Positions 8,182 through 17,624 of a stretch of DNA of 61,496 nucleotides are shown here, in pieces. Both the position numbers and the translations under genes were made by a program. Position 1 is the stretch's first letter, and each line of letters starts with the position of its first letter. This stretch comes from Halomonas halodenitrificans DSM 735 (GTDB lineage Bacteria; Pseudomonadota; Gammaproteobacteria; Pseudomonadales; Halomonadaceae). Below the pieces are notes generated by a model. That model did no database searches, was not told the origin of the DNA, and saw only the letters and a list, made by a program, of their open reading frames with translations. The DNA lies in the NCBI RefSeq assembly GCF_000620045.1, contig NZ_JHVH01000023.1:1-61496 (forward strand). Direction: 5' to 3'.

Positions 8182-10515
8182 CTATTCACTGCCGCCGATG
8201 GTGGTGGAGCGCTGGGCGAGCACCTGGCCGGCGGCGTCCAACACCACGGCATAGGCGCTTTCTCCTTCAAGGTCATCGTCCTCGACCACCACCGAGGCCT
8301 TGCCACCCACCTTGAACGGCTTGGGCGAGAGCACCAGGCTACTGGCCGGGTCTCCGGCATGGCGACGAACATCGAGCATCAGGTCGTCGCTGTCGCCTTC
8401 CACTACCAGGGTACAGCGCAGCCCCTTCCACACCAGGTCATCGATCAGCACCGAGGGCTTGGGGCCGGCACTGCCGGTCACCACCAGTTCCGGCGTGACG
8501 CACTCTTGCAGGCTGAGGCCTCCATGGGTGTAGGTCTCACCCGCCTTGAAGCAGTGGATGCTCTCTGCCAGAGCAAAGTGTACCTGTTCGTTCCAGTACC
8601 AGGGGAAGCGTGCTGCGTCTGTATGGGCTCCCGTCTTGAGGGCGGCACAGCGCCCCCATTTGGTCTCAACCAGGCTGGCCGGCAGCTCGGTCTTGGGTAG
8701 TTCGCCCGGCAGCAGCAGCCAGCCGTGATCGGTCACCACGCGCACCTGGGACCAGCCCTGAGCCAACAGCGCCTGGATGCGCTCTGCCACCTCGGCCAGC
8801 ATGTCATCCACATGCTGTGCCAGCTTCCAGCCTCGCTCATGGCCAGCGTGATCGATATCGCCGAACTCGCACCAGGCTGGCCGGGAGGTGTCCAGAGTTT
8901 CCTTGTGCAGCTGCTCCACCTGGCGACGCTCCAACACCTGCCAGCCGTTATCGCGCAGCAGTTTCTGGAAGATGTGGCGGGTGATGGGGGTGAACTGATA
9001 ACCGTCCGGTTCCTCCTGAATGGCGTTATTCCCCAGGATGGGCGCTACGGCGTACTTGCCGGTACCGGTCACGCTGGGCAGTGCCGACCAGGTACTGTGC
9101 TCGGCGACGTCCAGTCCACGGCTGACCAGTCTCTGGGATAGCCGTTTGCCACAGTCCATGCGCAGGCCGTCCACGAAGAGTACGCATTCACTTGGCTGGG
9201 CATGAGGAGATACCGCGCCGCGTTTCAATCCATCGACACCCGGTTGCCACACCTTCTGGAGGTGGCGGGCGGCCTCGTCGGCCCAGCGCAGGTAGATCGC
9301 ACGTATTGCCGTGAAGATCGCTTCCTGCTCGCGCTGGCCATTCACCTGATCCAGCGCCCTGAGCAGGGCGTCGTCAGCTTTCCAGCCCTCGTCCAGGTAC
9401 GCTTGACGCATATCCTCTGTCTGGCCACCCGCCAGGCTGCGCTGAGTTACCCGGGCCAGCTCGGTGAGGGGAGCCAATGCCATGGCCAGCGGGCTTTCAT
9501 CCAGCTCGGCCCACACCCAACCGCGGCGATGGCTGTGCTCCTGCTCAAGGGCTTCCAACCGCTCTCTCGCCTCATGGGCCGGAAGCTGACCCAGTGCACA
9601 CAGGTCGTGATAGAGGCGCTCCTCCTCCTGCCGGTTGAGCTGCGGCCATACGGCCATGTCGTCAGGCTCGGGGAACAGGCCGAGATCCGGAGGCGTGAGC
9701 TGAGCCAGCTGCTCGATCAACTGTGGGTAGCGGCGAGGAGCCTCACAGAAACGCGCCCAGACTGTTTTCCAGTTGCCCTGGCGCTGAGTGAAGCGCTCCA
9801 GGGCATCCAGCACGCTCTGTTTCTCCGGGTGAATGCCATAGCGCGAGTGGCACACCTGGCAGAAGGCCTGCCATTCATGTTCAGGCCAGCTGGAGCGCAT
9901 GGCGTCGGGGTAGTTGAGCCAATCCAGCAGGTCACGCACCGGGTCGCCCCCGGTGAGAAGGGTATTGAAGGCCTCGGCATCCAGGTGGCGGCCTTGAAGA
10001 TCAGCGAGCGACTCCCGGAGCAACCGGGGCAGGGCAGCCAGCAGCGCCTGTCGTGTGGCAGCGTCACCGGCCACGTCCAGACCCAGCCCGCCCTGCTGGG
10101 ACGAGAGGAACGCCCGCGGCGTCCAGTCCTTGGCGTTGACCTGAGACCAGAGTGTGCCGCGGTACTGCAGCTCGGCCAGCGGCTTCAGGGCTTCCGGGCA
10201 CTCGCTGACGGCACGGAGGTCCTGGCGGCCCACACCGGGTAGGTAGAGGATAGGAGGTGTCTCATCGTCCAGTTCGATGCCTTCCACGGTGCCGGCGATG
10301 GCACAGCGCAGCCAGATCGCTGGGCCGCGACGCTGCTCAGGGGCGTAGTCGCCCAGCACCAGAAGCTCAGGCAGCTCAGCCTGGACCTGGGCAATCACCG
10401 GCTCCCACAGCCGCTCGCGGTCCGGCCACAGGGTGCAGGCGGGAGCCGCCTGCACATCCGGGTTGTAGGCGGCGGCGCTGCGGATAGCACGCAAAATGCC
10501 ATCAATTATTTTCAT
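8182..10515 (-). CDS. pglZ: BREX protein PglZ (alkaline-phosphatase superfamily)
   Basis: This 777-aa protein contains the PglZ core: VLFVDGLRMDCGKRL near residue 440 supplies the metal-binding Asp of the alkaline-phosphatase fold, VTGTGKYAVAP follows, and VVTDHGWLLLPGELP near 600 supplies the second DH metal ligand. PglZ is the signature protein of all BREX types and is required for both methylation and exclusion. The N-terminal 430 residues are helical and family-specific. The start at ATG 10515 (MKIIDGILRAIRSAA) is a typical type I PglZ opening. It lies 28 bases downstream of the 1179-aa gene. Confidence 0.95.
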   Translation of the reverse strand: MKIIDGILRAIRSAAAYNPDVQAAPACTLWPDRERLWEPVIAQVQAELPELLVLGDYAPEQRRGPAIWLRCAIAGTVEGIELDDETPPILYLPGVGRQDLRAVSECPEALKPLAELQYRGTLWSQVNAKDWTPRAFLSSQQGGLGLDVAGDAATRQALLAALPRLLRESLADLQGRHLDAEAFNTLLTGGDPVRDLLDWLNYPDAMRSSWPEHEWQAFCQVCHSRYGIHPEKQSVLDALERFTQRQGNWKTVWARFCEAPRRYPQLIEQLAQLTPPDLGLFPEPDDMAVWPQLNRQEEERLYHDLCALGQLPAHEARERLEALEQEHSHRRGWVWAELDESPLAMALAPLTELARVTQRSLAGGQTEDMRQAYLDEGWKADDALLRALDQVNGQREQEAIFTAIRAIYLRWADEAARHLQKVWQPGVDGLKRGAVSPHAQPSECVLFVDGLRMDCGKRLSQRLVSRGLDVAEHSTWSALPSVTGTGKYAVAPILGNNAIQEEPDGYQFTPITRHIFQKLLRDNGWQVLERRQVEQLHKETLDTSRPAWCEFGDIDHAGHERGWKLAQHVDDMLAEVAERIQALLAQGWSQVRVVTDHGWLLLPGELPKTELPASLVETKWGRCAALKTGAHTDAARFPWYWNEQVHFALAESIHCFKAGETYTHGGLSLQECVTPELVVTGSAGPKPSVLIDDLVWKGLRCTLVVEGDSDDLMLDVRRHAGDPASSLVLSPKPFKVGGKASVVVEDDDLEGESAYAVVLDAAGQVLAQRSTTIGGSE

Positions 10516-10543
10516 TTTTCACACCCTAAAATTGCAGTGGCTC

Positions 10544-13500
10544 TCATACATATTTGTCCTCCCCAAACTCAGATCTGACTCGCTGAGCTTCCCTGATATA
10601 GTTTTTTGACAATTCTCGTAAAGTACTGGCCAGCCTGTGGAAGCCCGCGTTTTCGGCATCTTCTGCCATTTTCCTGTATTTATCAGATAGATCCATTTCT
10701 GGTTTGCCAGAAGGATCAACTGTGTGAACGCCACGAGAGTTGTACAAGGAAGTTCTGAAGCCGTTACGCATCTCTTCGGAATGGCGATCATTTAATGCTT
10801 CAGCGACAGTTTTGTTGATCCATAAATCATCTTCATCAGCCGGTGTGTAAATTAACACCTCACCAATTTTGATTAAGGCAACCTCCAAATGGCCTGTCGC
10901 TGAGCAAGTTTCTCTGACTCTTTCAAGCCAAAGCTGAAAGCGCCTAGAGTCTAACGTTCCATCGTCTCTTAGCCCGGGCGGCCTACTCCACTCACTGAGT
11001 AATCGATAGGCATTTGCAGCTATAGCCTTTTTCTCTTCTGAGAGTTTTTCAACTTTGTCTTCCTTTTTTCTAGAACGGTAAATCAGCTGAATAACTTCGC
11101 AGAAAAAATCAGGCTCATTGGCTAGTTTTTTGTGTAGAAAAACCGGCTTTTCCCCATTCAGATTGTTTAGTAACGGCAAATAAGCCCACTCAACTCTGAA
11201 AAGATCATCTTCACTGGTGGCACTATCTGACTGAAGGCGTTTTATTATCTCAGTTACGTGATAACTATCTAAAGCATGACTTGGCTCACCGGATTTGAGT
11301 GCGCCAAGAAGAACACGTACGCACTGAGGCAAATCAGTCCGAATATTCGAGTGCAGCATCATTGCCAGACAATTTATTGCGGCGTGCGGTCGCCCAAATT
11401 CGAGTAGCTTATCTATGGCAAAGCTAAGTCCTTCCTCTACCTCGTAAGGGAGAGCACTGGTTTGAGTCCAGTACTCATCCTGATGCCTGCCCAGCCAATG
11501 ATATGCTCGTTCCCAAGTGTCGCGTGTGAAGGGCAAGCAGGCTAGAAATTTCCCCGTCTCACTGTGGCTCCATTCAGTTCTTATTATTCTATCGCACCAA
11601 TTCCAACCCTCATCATGATGGCGGCGCCATATAAAAGAACTCACCAAATCCGAGTGTTTTTCATTCTCCGAATCCAAGAAGCCGGGAAGCAGTTTTTTCT
11701 CAATCTCTGGTGTTGAAATGGCTGCCAATCCAGTCCCTACATCGCGAGGAGATTTAACTGATTCGGAAAACCGAATCACACCATCGACACCATGTTGTCT
11801 TGCAATTTCCTTGACAGCTGATGCTCTACGCTCTTCGAGCATTATGCGCTGTTCTTTCCAATTTCCTGACTCATCATAAAGATCAAAGTCTCGACCAGAA
11901 AATAACTCCTCATATAAAAGAAGAGGATCAATCGGCGCCAGTCCCTCTGCAATAGCTTCAATAGGGGATAATAACTCATCTGGTAACGCCCATTTTGCGT
12001 TAGCATGACGCCTGTGTTTTCTGGTGAATTTGTTGAGTTGGCGCCAAAGTGTTTGCCTTTGTTCTTCTGGGAGGGCCTTAATAGGCTCAGAAGATAGTTT
12101 CACTAATAGCTGATCAAATGCTGGTTTTGTCAAACTGTCAAAGCGTTCAATTAAATCGGAAAGTTTGACAATATCTTGCCTGGCAGTACTCACTGCAAGC
12201 TCAGCATAACTCGATGTCTGTAGCCAGTACTCATGTTTTGATACCCCTTTTTCCCAGTTGTCAGGTATAATTTTATTCCACTGTGGTTTATGGGTTCCGG
12301 TAGTCGTTTGGTGCTGACGGGGTAACAGGCTGAGCAGCAGATTCCAGCCTATATCTGGCCACTCTTTGATAACGGTCTGTACAGCAACTTTGCGCTTTTC
12401 AACGCTTGCAAGAGTATGTGGCATCCAAGGCAAAAGGATGTTGGTCAATGAATTTGCTGGCCGGTTTGCCCATTGTCCTCCTGGATCATGGCTGGCGAGC
12501 TCTGCAAGTAAATCGCATGCGCGAACGAGATTCTGTTCATCCCAGGCTAAGCCTTCCAGAGCCCAAAGCAGTCCTGTCAGGTAGTTACCACCTGTGATGC
12601 CACTACCTTCCTGTGCAAAGAGTTCGTCAAATGGACACGGAGACAAGCGTAGAGCGACCTCGGCGGCATCAAGAAATTCCTTGGGCGCCGCTTCGGCCAG
12701 TGTGGGCAGCACTCTGTTGAGGCTTCCCCACAGTTGCCATTCTGCACCATCGAAGATCTCTCGAATAGCTAGAAAGGCAGTCGTTTCAGCATTTCCCTGA
12801 GAACAATTGCTACAATACTCTGGCAGAGCCCCAAGGATGGCTAGGCCTTCTGCGATACCCTGCCGAATTGCAGGTGAGAAACTTGGAGTTTTTCCGTGGA
12901 CTCTAGCAGCATAGCGTTCATCTGAAGGCAGTTCAAAGGCTGGGTCTGGCTCCTTAAGAATGGAAACTGCCAGTTCTTTAAAAGCATGCAAATTCCGATC
13001 GAGGACTCGTGAGCCAAGTTGCCGCCAGAGCTCTTGACGTTTGAGAACGGTCCAAGTTCCGTTCTTAAGGGATAATGGACTACCTGGCTGATGTAGTATT
13101 TCTCTCGCTTTTTGAATCCACTCGTCGTAATCTATACCGAGTAAAGAAGCGAGCGTGCGCACATCATGTTCTTGCTTATCGTTCCAAGAGCCGATAAGAA
13201 TAGTGAGCGCTATATGAGACGCGTCAGGATGCTGATCCCAGGCCGTTTCGTGACCCCCTCGAGCTGTCTTAAGGCGTTCGGGGATTTCGGAAGCCACTTT
13301 TTGTTTGAATGCATCTACGATATCTTCGGGTAAGTTTTCACGGGTGATGGTGCCCGCATCTTGGTTCCATGACTGAACTATATCGACGAGGCGAGGCCAT
13401 AGCCAGTGGGGATACTGAGAATGAAACTGTGAGATATGCGAGTGGAGTAACGATATAATAACTCCTGCTTCGCCACCAAGATCATAGCCCAAAAGGTGAA

Positions 13501-14083
13501 AGTGCCGTAAAAAGCTATATAATTCGTCGCTGTTAACTTCAGCTCCACAATTTGCAGCTTTTAAATGATGTTTGATGGCTTCTAGCTTTTCGGCACTTTT
13601 TGAGGGGCTGAAGTTGGCTTGCTTTACATTTCTGAAAAACTCATCAACATTTTTTGTATGTCTTGCTTGGTTCAAAAGCCAAGGAACGTTTTTGGCATCA
13701 ATCCCGTTTAAGGGGCCAGTTATTAACGCTATTATATCTTTATTTTTTGAAAAAGTGGCGGGGTTATTGAAGTCGTTCCAGGCGGATTGGATGACTTCTC
13801 CGAAAACAGCATCCCCTTTAGTGATAGAAATGGCGTGCTTTACTTGGCCAATAAGTTTTCTTCGCTCTTTAGAGTCCGCACTCTGCACGTAGACGATCAA
13901 GTCATCAGTGTCATATTCGTCAATTTTTCCCTGCAGCTTGATCTCAATAATGGGCCAGCAAGGCAAGCTGGGGGCGTACCCTCCAGTCAACATCAGAGCA
14001 ACAAATGAAGCTTGGACCTGTGCTTCGAAATGGAGCCCCCCTCCACCTGTTGAAAAGGGATTGCTAAGCTTACTCACGTGCAC
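10544..14083 (-). CDS. Large BREX-embedded protein with Mrr/Cap4-like nuclease signature
   Basis: This 1179-aa protein is not a core BREX component. Its N-terminus has GGGLHFE (residues 14-20), then TDD at 59-61 and GQVKH at 79-83, an order matching the D...QxK active site of Mrr/Cap4-type (PD-(D/E)xK) DNA nucleases. The remaining ~1000 residues look almost entirely helical, with many Trp and Leu pairs, as in an alpha-solenoid; I find no Walker A motif. It overlaps pglX by 14 bases and precedes pglZ by 28, the slot used by the type IV restriction enzyme BrxU in E. fergusonii BREX. The gene is AT-rich against GC-rich flanks, implying recent acquisition. A role as an add-on restriction or abortive effector is inference. 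Confidence 0.75.
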   Translation of the reverse strand: MHVSKLSNPFSTGGGGLHFEAQVQASFVALMLTGGYAPSLPCWPIIEIKLQGKIDEYDTDDLIVYVQSADSKERRKLIGQVKHAISITKGDAVFGEVIQSAWNDFNNPATFSKNKDIIALITGPLNGIDAKNVPWLLNQARHTKNVDEFFRNVKQANFSPSKSAEKLEAIKHHLKAANCGAEVNSDELYSFLRHFHLLGYDLGGEAGVIISLLHSHISQFHSQYPHWLWPRLVDIVQSWNQDAGTITRENLPEDIVDAFKQKVASEIPERLKTARGGHETAWDQHPDASHIALTILIGSWNDKQEHDVRTLASLLGIDYDEWIQKAREILHQPGSPLSLKNGTWTVLKRQELWRQLGSRVLDRNLHAFKELAVSILKEPDPAFELPSDERYAARVHGKTPSFSPAIRQGIAEGLAILGALPEYCSNCSQGNAETTAFLAIREIFDGAEWQLWGSLNRVLPTLAEAAPKEFLDAAEVALRLSPCPFDELFAQEGSGITGGNYLTGLLWALEGLAWDEQNLVRACDLLAELASHDPGGQWANRPANSLTNILLPWMPHTLASVEKRKVAVQTVIKEWPDIGWNLLLSLLPRQHQTTTGTHKPQWNKIIPDNWEKGVSKHEYWLQTSSYAELAVSTARQDIVKLSDLIERFDSLTKPAFDQLLVKLSSEPIKALPEEQRQTLWRQLNKFTRKHRRHANAKWALPDELLSPIEAIAEGLAPIDPLLLYEELFSGRDFDLYDESGNWKEQRIMLEERRASAVKEIARQHGVDGVIRFSESVKSPRDVGTGLAAISTPEIEKKLLPGFLDSENEKHSDLVSSFIWRRHHDEGWNWCDRIIRTEWSHSETGKFLACLPFTRDTWERAYHWLGRHQDEYWTQTSALPYEVEEGLSFAIDKLLEFGRPHAAINCLAMMLHSNIRTDLPQCVRVLLGALKSGEPSHALDSYHVTEIIKRLQSDSATSEDDLFRVEWAYLPLLNNLNGEKPVFLHKKLANEPDFFCEVIQLIYRSRKKEDKVEKLSEEKKAIAANAYRLLSEWSRPPGLRDDGTLDSRRFQLWLERVRETCSATGHLEVALIKIGEVLIYTPADEDDLWINKTVAEALNDRHSEEMRNGFRTSLYNSRGVHTVDPSGKPEMDLSDKYRKMAEDAENAGFHRLASTLRELSKNYIREAQRVRSEFGEDKYV

Positions 14084-17000
14084 CTCCTCGTGCCGCGCGC
14101 TTCGCCGCCAGCGTGAGGTGGTAGTCGTTGATCCGGTCGCCCTTGGCGCCGCCTAGCTGGGGGCCTAGCTGGTACCAAGGGGCGGATTCCACGTCCTTGC
14201 CGCGGTCCTTCTTCCAGTGGATATTGGGCTTGTGGACGAGCACGCCGGCGCCTTTCTTCTTGACGTCGGGGACCGACAGGAAGGGGCGGATATTGAGGCG
14301 AACGCCGTCGTTGAGGTCGGGGTGCCAGCCGATGGGCTGTTCCTCCAGCGGCTTCCAGCGCACGAAGATGTCGTAGGGCTCCTCGCCTTCGAGGATCAGC
14401 TCCAGGCTCTTCTGCAGGGCCTCGGCGGCGGCTAGGCGTGCCTCGGCGCCGTCGATGCCCTCATTGATCTGCTTTTTCTGCTGGGTGATCCAGTCACCCA
14501 GGTAGGTGTAAGTGAGGGTTTCCAGGACCTTGTAGTCGAGCTTATGGTAGTTCACCAGCACCGAGAAGCCATCCTTGAGGCCGTCCCAGATGTGCCAGAT
14601 AAAGGGGCGGTTCTGGAACAGCTTGCAGTGCTGGGCGAAGAACTTGTCGCGCAGCCAGCTCTCCAGGTCCTTGCCGGCATGGTCGACACTCTCCAGCAGC
14701 TTGCCGCGGGTGGTGGCGGACCACTGGTCGCCGTAGGCGTCGGCCAGCAAGGCCTCCAGGCGATCCACGGCGCGGCGCTCGCCGCGCACGGCGGGCAAGC
14801 AGACGATACCGTCGCGGTCGGCGTAGCCCAGCAGCGCCTCGCAGCGCTTGACCCACTCGCGCTGCTCATCGGCCAGCTCCATCTCCGGGTCCCGCTCCGC
14901 CGGCCAGCGATAGCCTAGCAGCCGGGCCACAGCGACCTGCAATACGGTATCGTCAGTGCGCAGCGGACCATGGGCAGTCCATTTAGCCTCCTCGTCCCAG
15001 ATTACCGAGCTGCAGGGGTGGCCATGGAAGATCCATTGAGTAGGATCGTTGGTGTAGGGTTCGGGGAGGCCGTGAGGGTATTCTCTGTCTGCAAAGCTAG
15101 TCCAATAGTTAAGGTCGAAAGGTATTTGCTTGAATGTTGCATTTGTAACGCTCCTCTTCCTGTCTAAATTCCTTATGTTTTCAATGAATAAGTTGTGCTT
15201 TGAGTAAGCGAGCAAAGGAGCTAGGTAGTCTTCGTGCTTTGGAGTGATTGCCACCAAGCTGGCGTCAAATTTTTCCCCAAGATAAATGCTGCTTAACAAG
15301 CCCTGCTCGTTTATTAAAACTCCTCTGTTTTTCCATGCAAGATTTCCTGATTCATGCATGTCGTGAAGCTTATGCCTGTTTTCTTTCGCATGCTTGCTTA
15401 GGCTTCCCTCTCCTTTTTCCCATAGGATTATGCTGCTCATCCCACCAAAGAATTTATCGGGTGGCGTGGTTTCTCTGAGATACTCCCATTTTCCTCTATT
15501 GCTTTCAACTTCCCAAAAAAAACTTGTGAAGCGATCTTTGTCACCAGTTCGAAGCCCTTGATAAGCTTCAGAACGAATGCCTAGGCGGTCAGATTGAGAT
15601 ATGAGAGTATGGCTCACTCTGAAGTCCGGGTTACTAAGCACTCTTTCTTGGCTTATGGGTTTGAGTTCATGTGTCTTTAGGTGCGCAGATTTTTCATCAA
15701 CTTCTTCTTTGCTTGATGCGTCAAGAGAATAATAGCTAGAAGAGCCTTTATTTGGTGTGATGGAAATGAGAACAGGGGCTACGTCGAGAGGCGTTCTGAA
15801 TGCACCAGTACCAAGCCATGCTAAAATATTCCATTTGCTTGATGAAAGAAGATGTTTCCTTAAATCAGCATAACTTTTAAGAAATAGCCAGTTCTGTGGG
15901 AGAACCAGAGAAAGGCAGCCGTTATTGCTGAGAATTTTTGCGCAGCGCTCCATGAATGCTGTTTCTAATGCACTCTTGGATCTTGGGTAAAAAGATTCAA
16001 GGTGTTTTTGTAGCCTCTTGTCTAGTCCCCCTTTGTTTTTATATGGAACATTTGTTGCTACAAGGTGATACTTTTCCGACAGAATCTCTGTAGCCTTTGC
16101 TAAGCCTAAAGCAACAATTCCAAGCTCTGAGTCATTAGAGTTGCTATGTATAGATGTTAATTTATTGATGACGGCAGGAAGTATATTTTTTGGGTCTGTC
16201 TCATAAAGAGTTCCTTTGTGCAGGCTTTCATCAAAGTCGATCAAGCTTCCCAAGACATGGCCATTTTTGAACTGCGTGTACAAGAATTGGAGATTGTTTT
16301 CTATATTTTTGTCGTTTTTTGCAATGCTGATCCACTCGTCTTTAGGAACATTGATAGCTTGCCCAGAGCAAGCTAAGTGCAGCTCGGGCAGCTTGCGATA
16401 GCCACCGGTATCGGGGTAGCGCCAAGCGGTAAGAGCCAGGGCAAAGGCGGCCAGCTCCACACAGCGCTGGTCGATCTCCAGCCCGTGCAAGTTGTCGCGC
16501 AGCACCGCATCCACGGCCTCGCGGGCGCTCAAGCCCTCCAGCTCCATGCGCATGGGAACCAGCATCAGCAGGGCGGCGACCAGGAAGTGGCCGCTGCCGC
16601 AGCAGGGGTCCAGGGTCTTGAGCTCGACGAGGCTCTGCGGCCAGGCGCTGAAGGTGCCGGCGGCGGGTGTCCAGCGGCCGGTCTCCTCGTCCTTGACGAA
16701 GCGAAGGTACTCCAGCGGCACGCCCGGCAGGCTGGCCTTGTCGCGCAGCTCCTGCTCGCTCTCGGCGCTGGCCAGGTCGGTTTCCGACAGGCGCCGGGCG
16801 GCCCACCAGGCGCCAAGGCTGTTATCCAGCAGGAAGCTGACCATATAGGGCTCGGTGAAGAGCTGGGTGACGGCGGGCAGCTCGTCGGCGCCGATCTTCA
16901 CCTCGGAGCGGTTGATGCGCTCCTTGTTGTCGGTCTGCCAGAATTGGTAGACCCAGCCCAGGCTGTCGCTGGCGTGGAAGACTTCCACCGGAAGGCCGGC

Positions 17001-17516
17001 CAGCAGCTCCTCCAGCTCGCGCTGGTACTCGGCGGCCAGGGTGAGCTCGAACACCGGGCTATCGACGCGGAACACCTGGGGCAGCATGGTGCTGGCCAGC
17101 CGAGCGGCCAGGGCCCAACCGCTGGTGCGCTGGCCCTGCTCAGCCTCTTCCTCTGCCAGCTCCTCGCACTCCTCCAGAGTGACGGCCACGCCGTCGTACA
17201 TCAGCAGCTCGTTTTCGGCCAGGAAGCGGGCGAACAGCATGCGGTGCCAATGCTCGTAGGCGATCTCGCCGATCAACCGGGTGACCGCCTGAGCGCCCTC
17301 CTTGAGCGGGTCGCCGAGGCTACGGGCATGGGCGCGCAGCCCGCGGCGCAGGGCGCGCTGGTCCTCGCTCAGGTAGCTGGGCGGCGTCTCCTCGCCGACG
17401 CCGAGCTGCTCCAGGGCAGCCTCAGCGGCCTGTTCGGCCACCGGGCGGGCCTTGCGCACGGTGCGGTCGAGCTGGTTGCGGAGTGTCTTGTCGAGTGGCT
17501 GCATGCTGCTGTCCAT
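14070..17516 (-). CDS. pglX: BREX type I DNA methyltransferase PglX
   Basis: This 1148-aa enzyme is the adenine-N6 methyltransferase that marks self DNA in BREX. SAM-binding motif I is LDPCCGSGHFLVAAL near residue 300; catalytic motif IV is TNVPYKNKGG near 484. ATG 17516 is chosen over the longer 17603 frame because GGAAGGAAAC precedes it and MDSSMQPLDKTLRNQL is a typical start. Residues about 380-820 are encoded by conspicuously AT-rich DNA (about 15.05-16.37 kb) while both ends are GC-rich, so the segment from motif IV through the probable recognition region looks recombined. The reading frame is intact. The long 440-codon ORF opposite it is a shadow. Confidence 0.95.
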   Translation of the reverse strand: MDSSMQPLDKTLRNQLDRTVRKARPVAEQAAEAALEQLGVGEETPPSYLSEDQRALRRGLRAHARSLGDPLKEGAQAVTRLIGEIAYEHWHRMLFARFLAENELLMYDGVAVTLEECEELAEEEAEQGQRTSGWALAARLASTMLPQVFRVDSPVFELTLAAEYQRELEELLAGLPVEVFHASDSLGWVYQFWQTDNKERINRSEVKIGADELPAVTQLFTEPYMVSFLLDNSLGAWWAARRLSETDLASAESEQELRDKASLPGVPLEYLRFVKDEETGRWTPAAGTFSAWPQSLVELKTLDPCCGSGHFLVAALLMLVPMRMELEGLSAREAVDAVLRDNLHGLEIDQRCVELAAFALALTAWRYPDTGGYRKLPELHLACSGQAINVPKDEWISIAKNDKNIENNLQFLYTQFKNGHVLGSLIDFDESLHKGTLYETDPKNILPAVINKLTSIHSNSNDSELGIVALGLAKATEILSEKYHLVATNVPYKNKGGLDKRLQKHLESFYPRSKSALETAFMERCAKILSNNGCLSLVLPQNWLFLKSYADLRKHLLSSSKWNILAWLGTGAFRTPLDVAPVLISITPNKGSSSYYSLDASSKEEVDEKSAHLKTHELKPISQERVLSNPDFRVSHTLISQSDRLGIRSEAYQGLRTGDKDRFTSFFWEVESNRGKWEYLRETTPPDKFFGGMSSIILWEKGEGSLSKHAKENRHKLHDMHESGNLAWKNRGVLINEQGLLSSIYLGEKFDASLVAITPKHEDYLAPLLAYSKHNLFIENIRNLDRKRSVTNATFKQIPFDLNYWTSFADREYPHGLPEPYTNDPTQWIFHGHPCSSVIWDEEAKWTAHGPLRTDDTVLQVAVARLLGYRWPAERDPEMELADEQREWVKRCEALLGYADRDGIVCLPAVRGERRAVDRLEALLADAYGDQWSATTRGKLLESVDHAGKDLESWLRDKFFAQHCKLFQNRPFIWHIWDGLKDGFSVLVNYHKLDYKVLETLTYTYLGDWITQQKKQINEGIDGAEARLAAAEALQKSLELILEGEEPYDIFVRWKPLEEQPIGWHPDLNDGVRLNIRPFLSVPDVKKKGAGVLVHKPNIHWKKDRGKDVESAPWYQLGPQLGGAKGDRINDYHLTLAAKRAARGGARE

Positions 17517-17624
17517 GTTGTTTCCTTCCACAGTATCCCTGCGAATGCGTGTTCTATTGCATGTGAGCATTGTTGTGCGCATTGGGCGGCGTTTAATGCT
17601 CAATCTAATGCGCAGCGCATTGCG
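17517..17624 (-). promoter_or_regulatory. Gap with repeated AATGCGC words upstream of pglX
   Basis: The 108 bases between the AlbA gene and pglX hold several copies of GCGCATT/AATGCGC, including a GCGCAGCGC-centred arrangement near 17605-17625. The gap is unusually long for this tightly packed operon, so an internal promoter or operator for pglX is possible. The adjacent gene ends in a winged-helix-like domain, making self-binding conceivable. No clear -10/-35 pair was assigned. Confidence 0.35.

Noticed and set aside
9202..10242. 346-codon plus-strand ORF opposite pglZ
   Set aside because: Antisense shadow of PglZ; no ribosome site or family resemblance.
10544..14083. STAND/Avs-type NTPase reading of the 1179-aa protein
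   Set aside because: No GxxxxGK[S/T] Walker A motif could be found along the sequence, so an ATPase core is not supported.
15050..16370. Decay of pglX in its AT-rich middle
   Set aside because: The frame is uninterrupted and motif IV is present, so exchange rather than decay is the better explanation.
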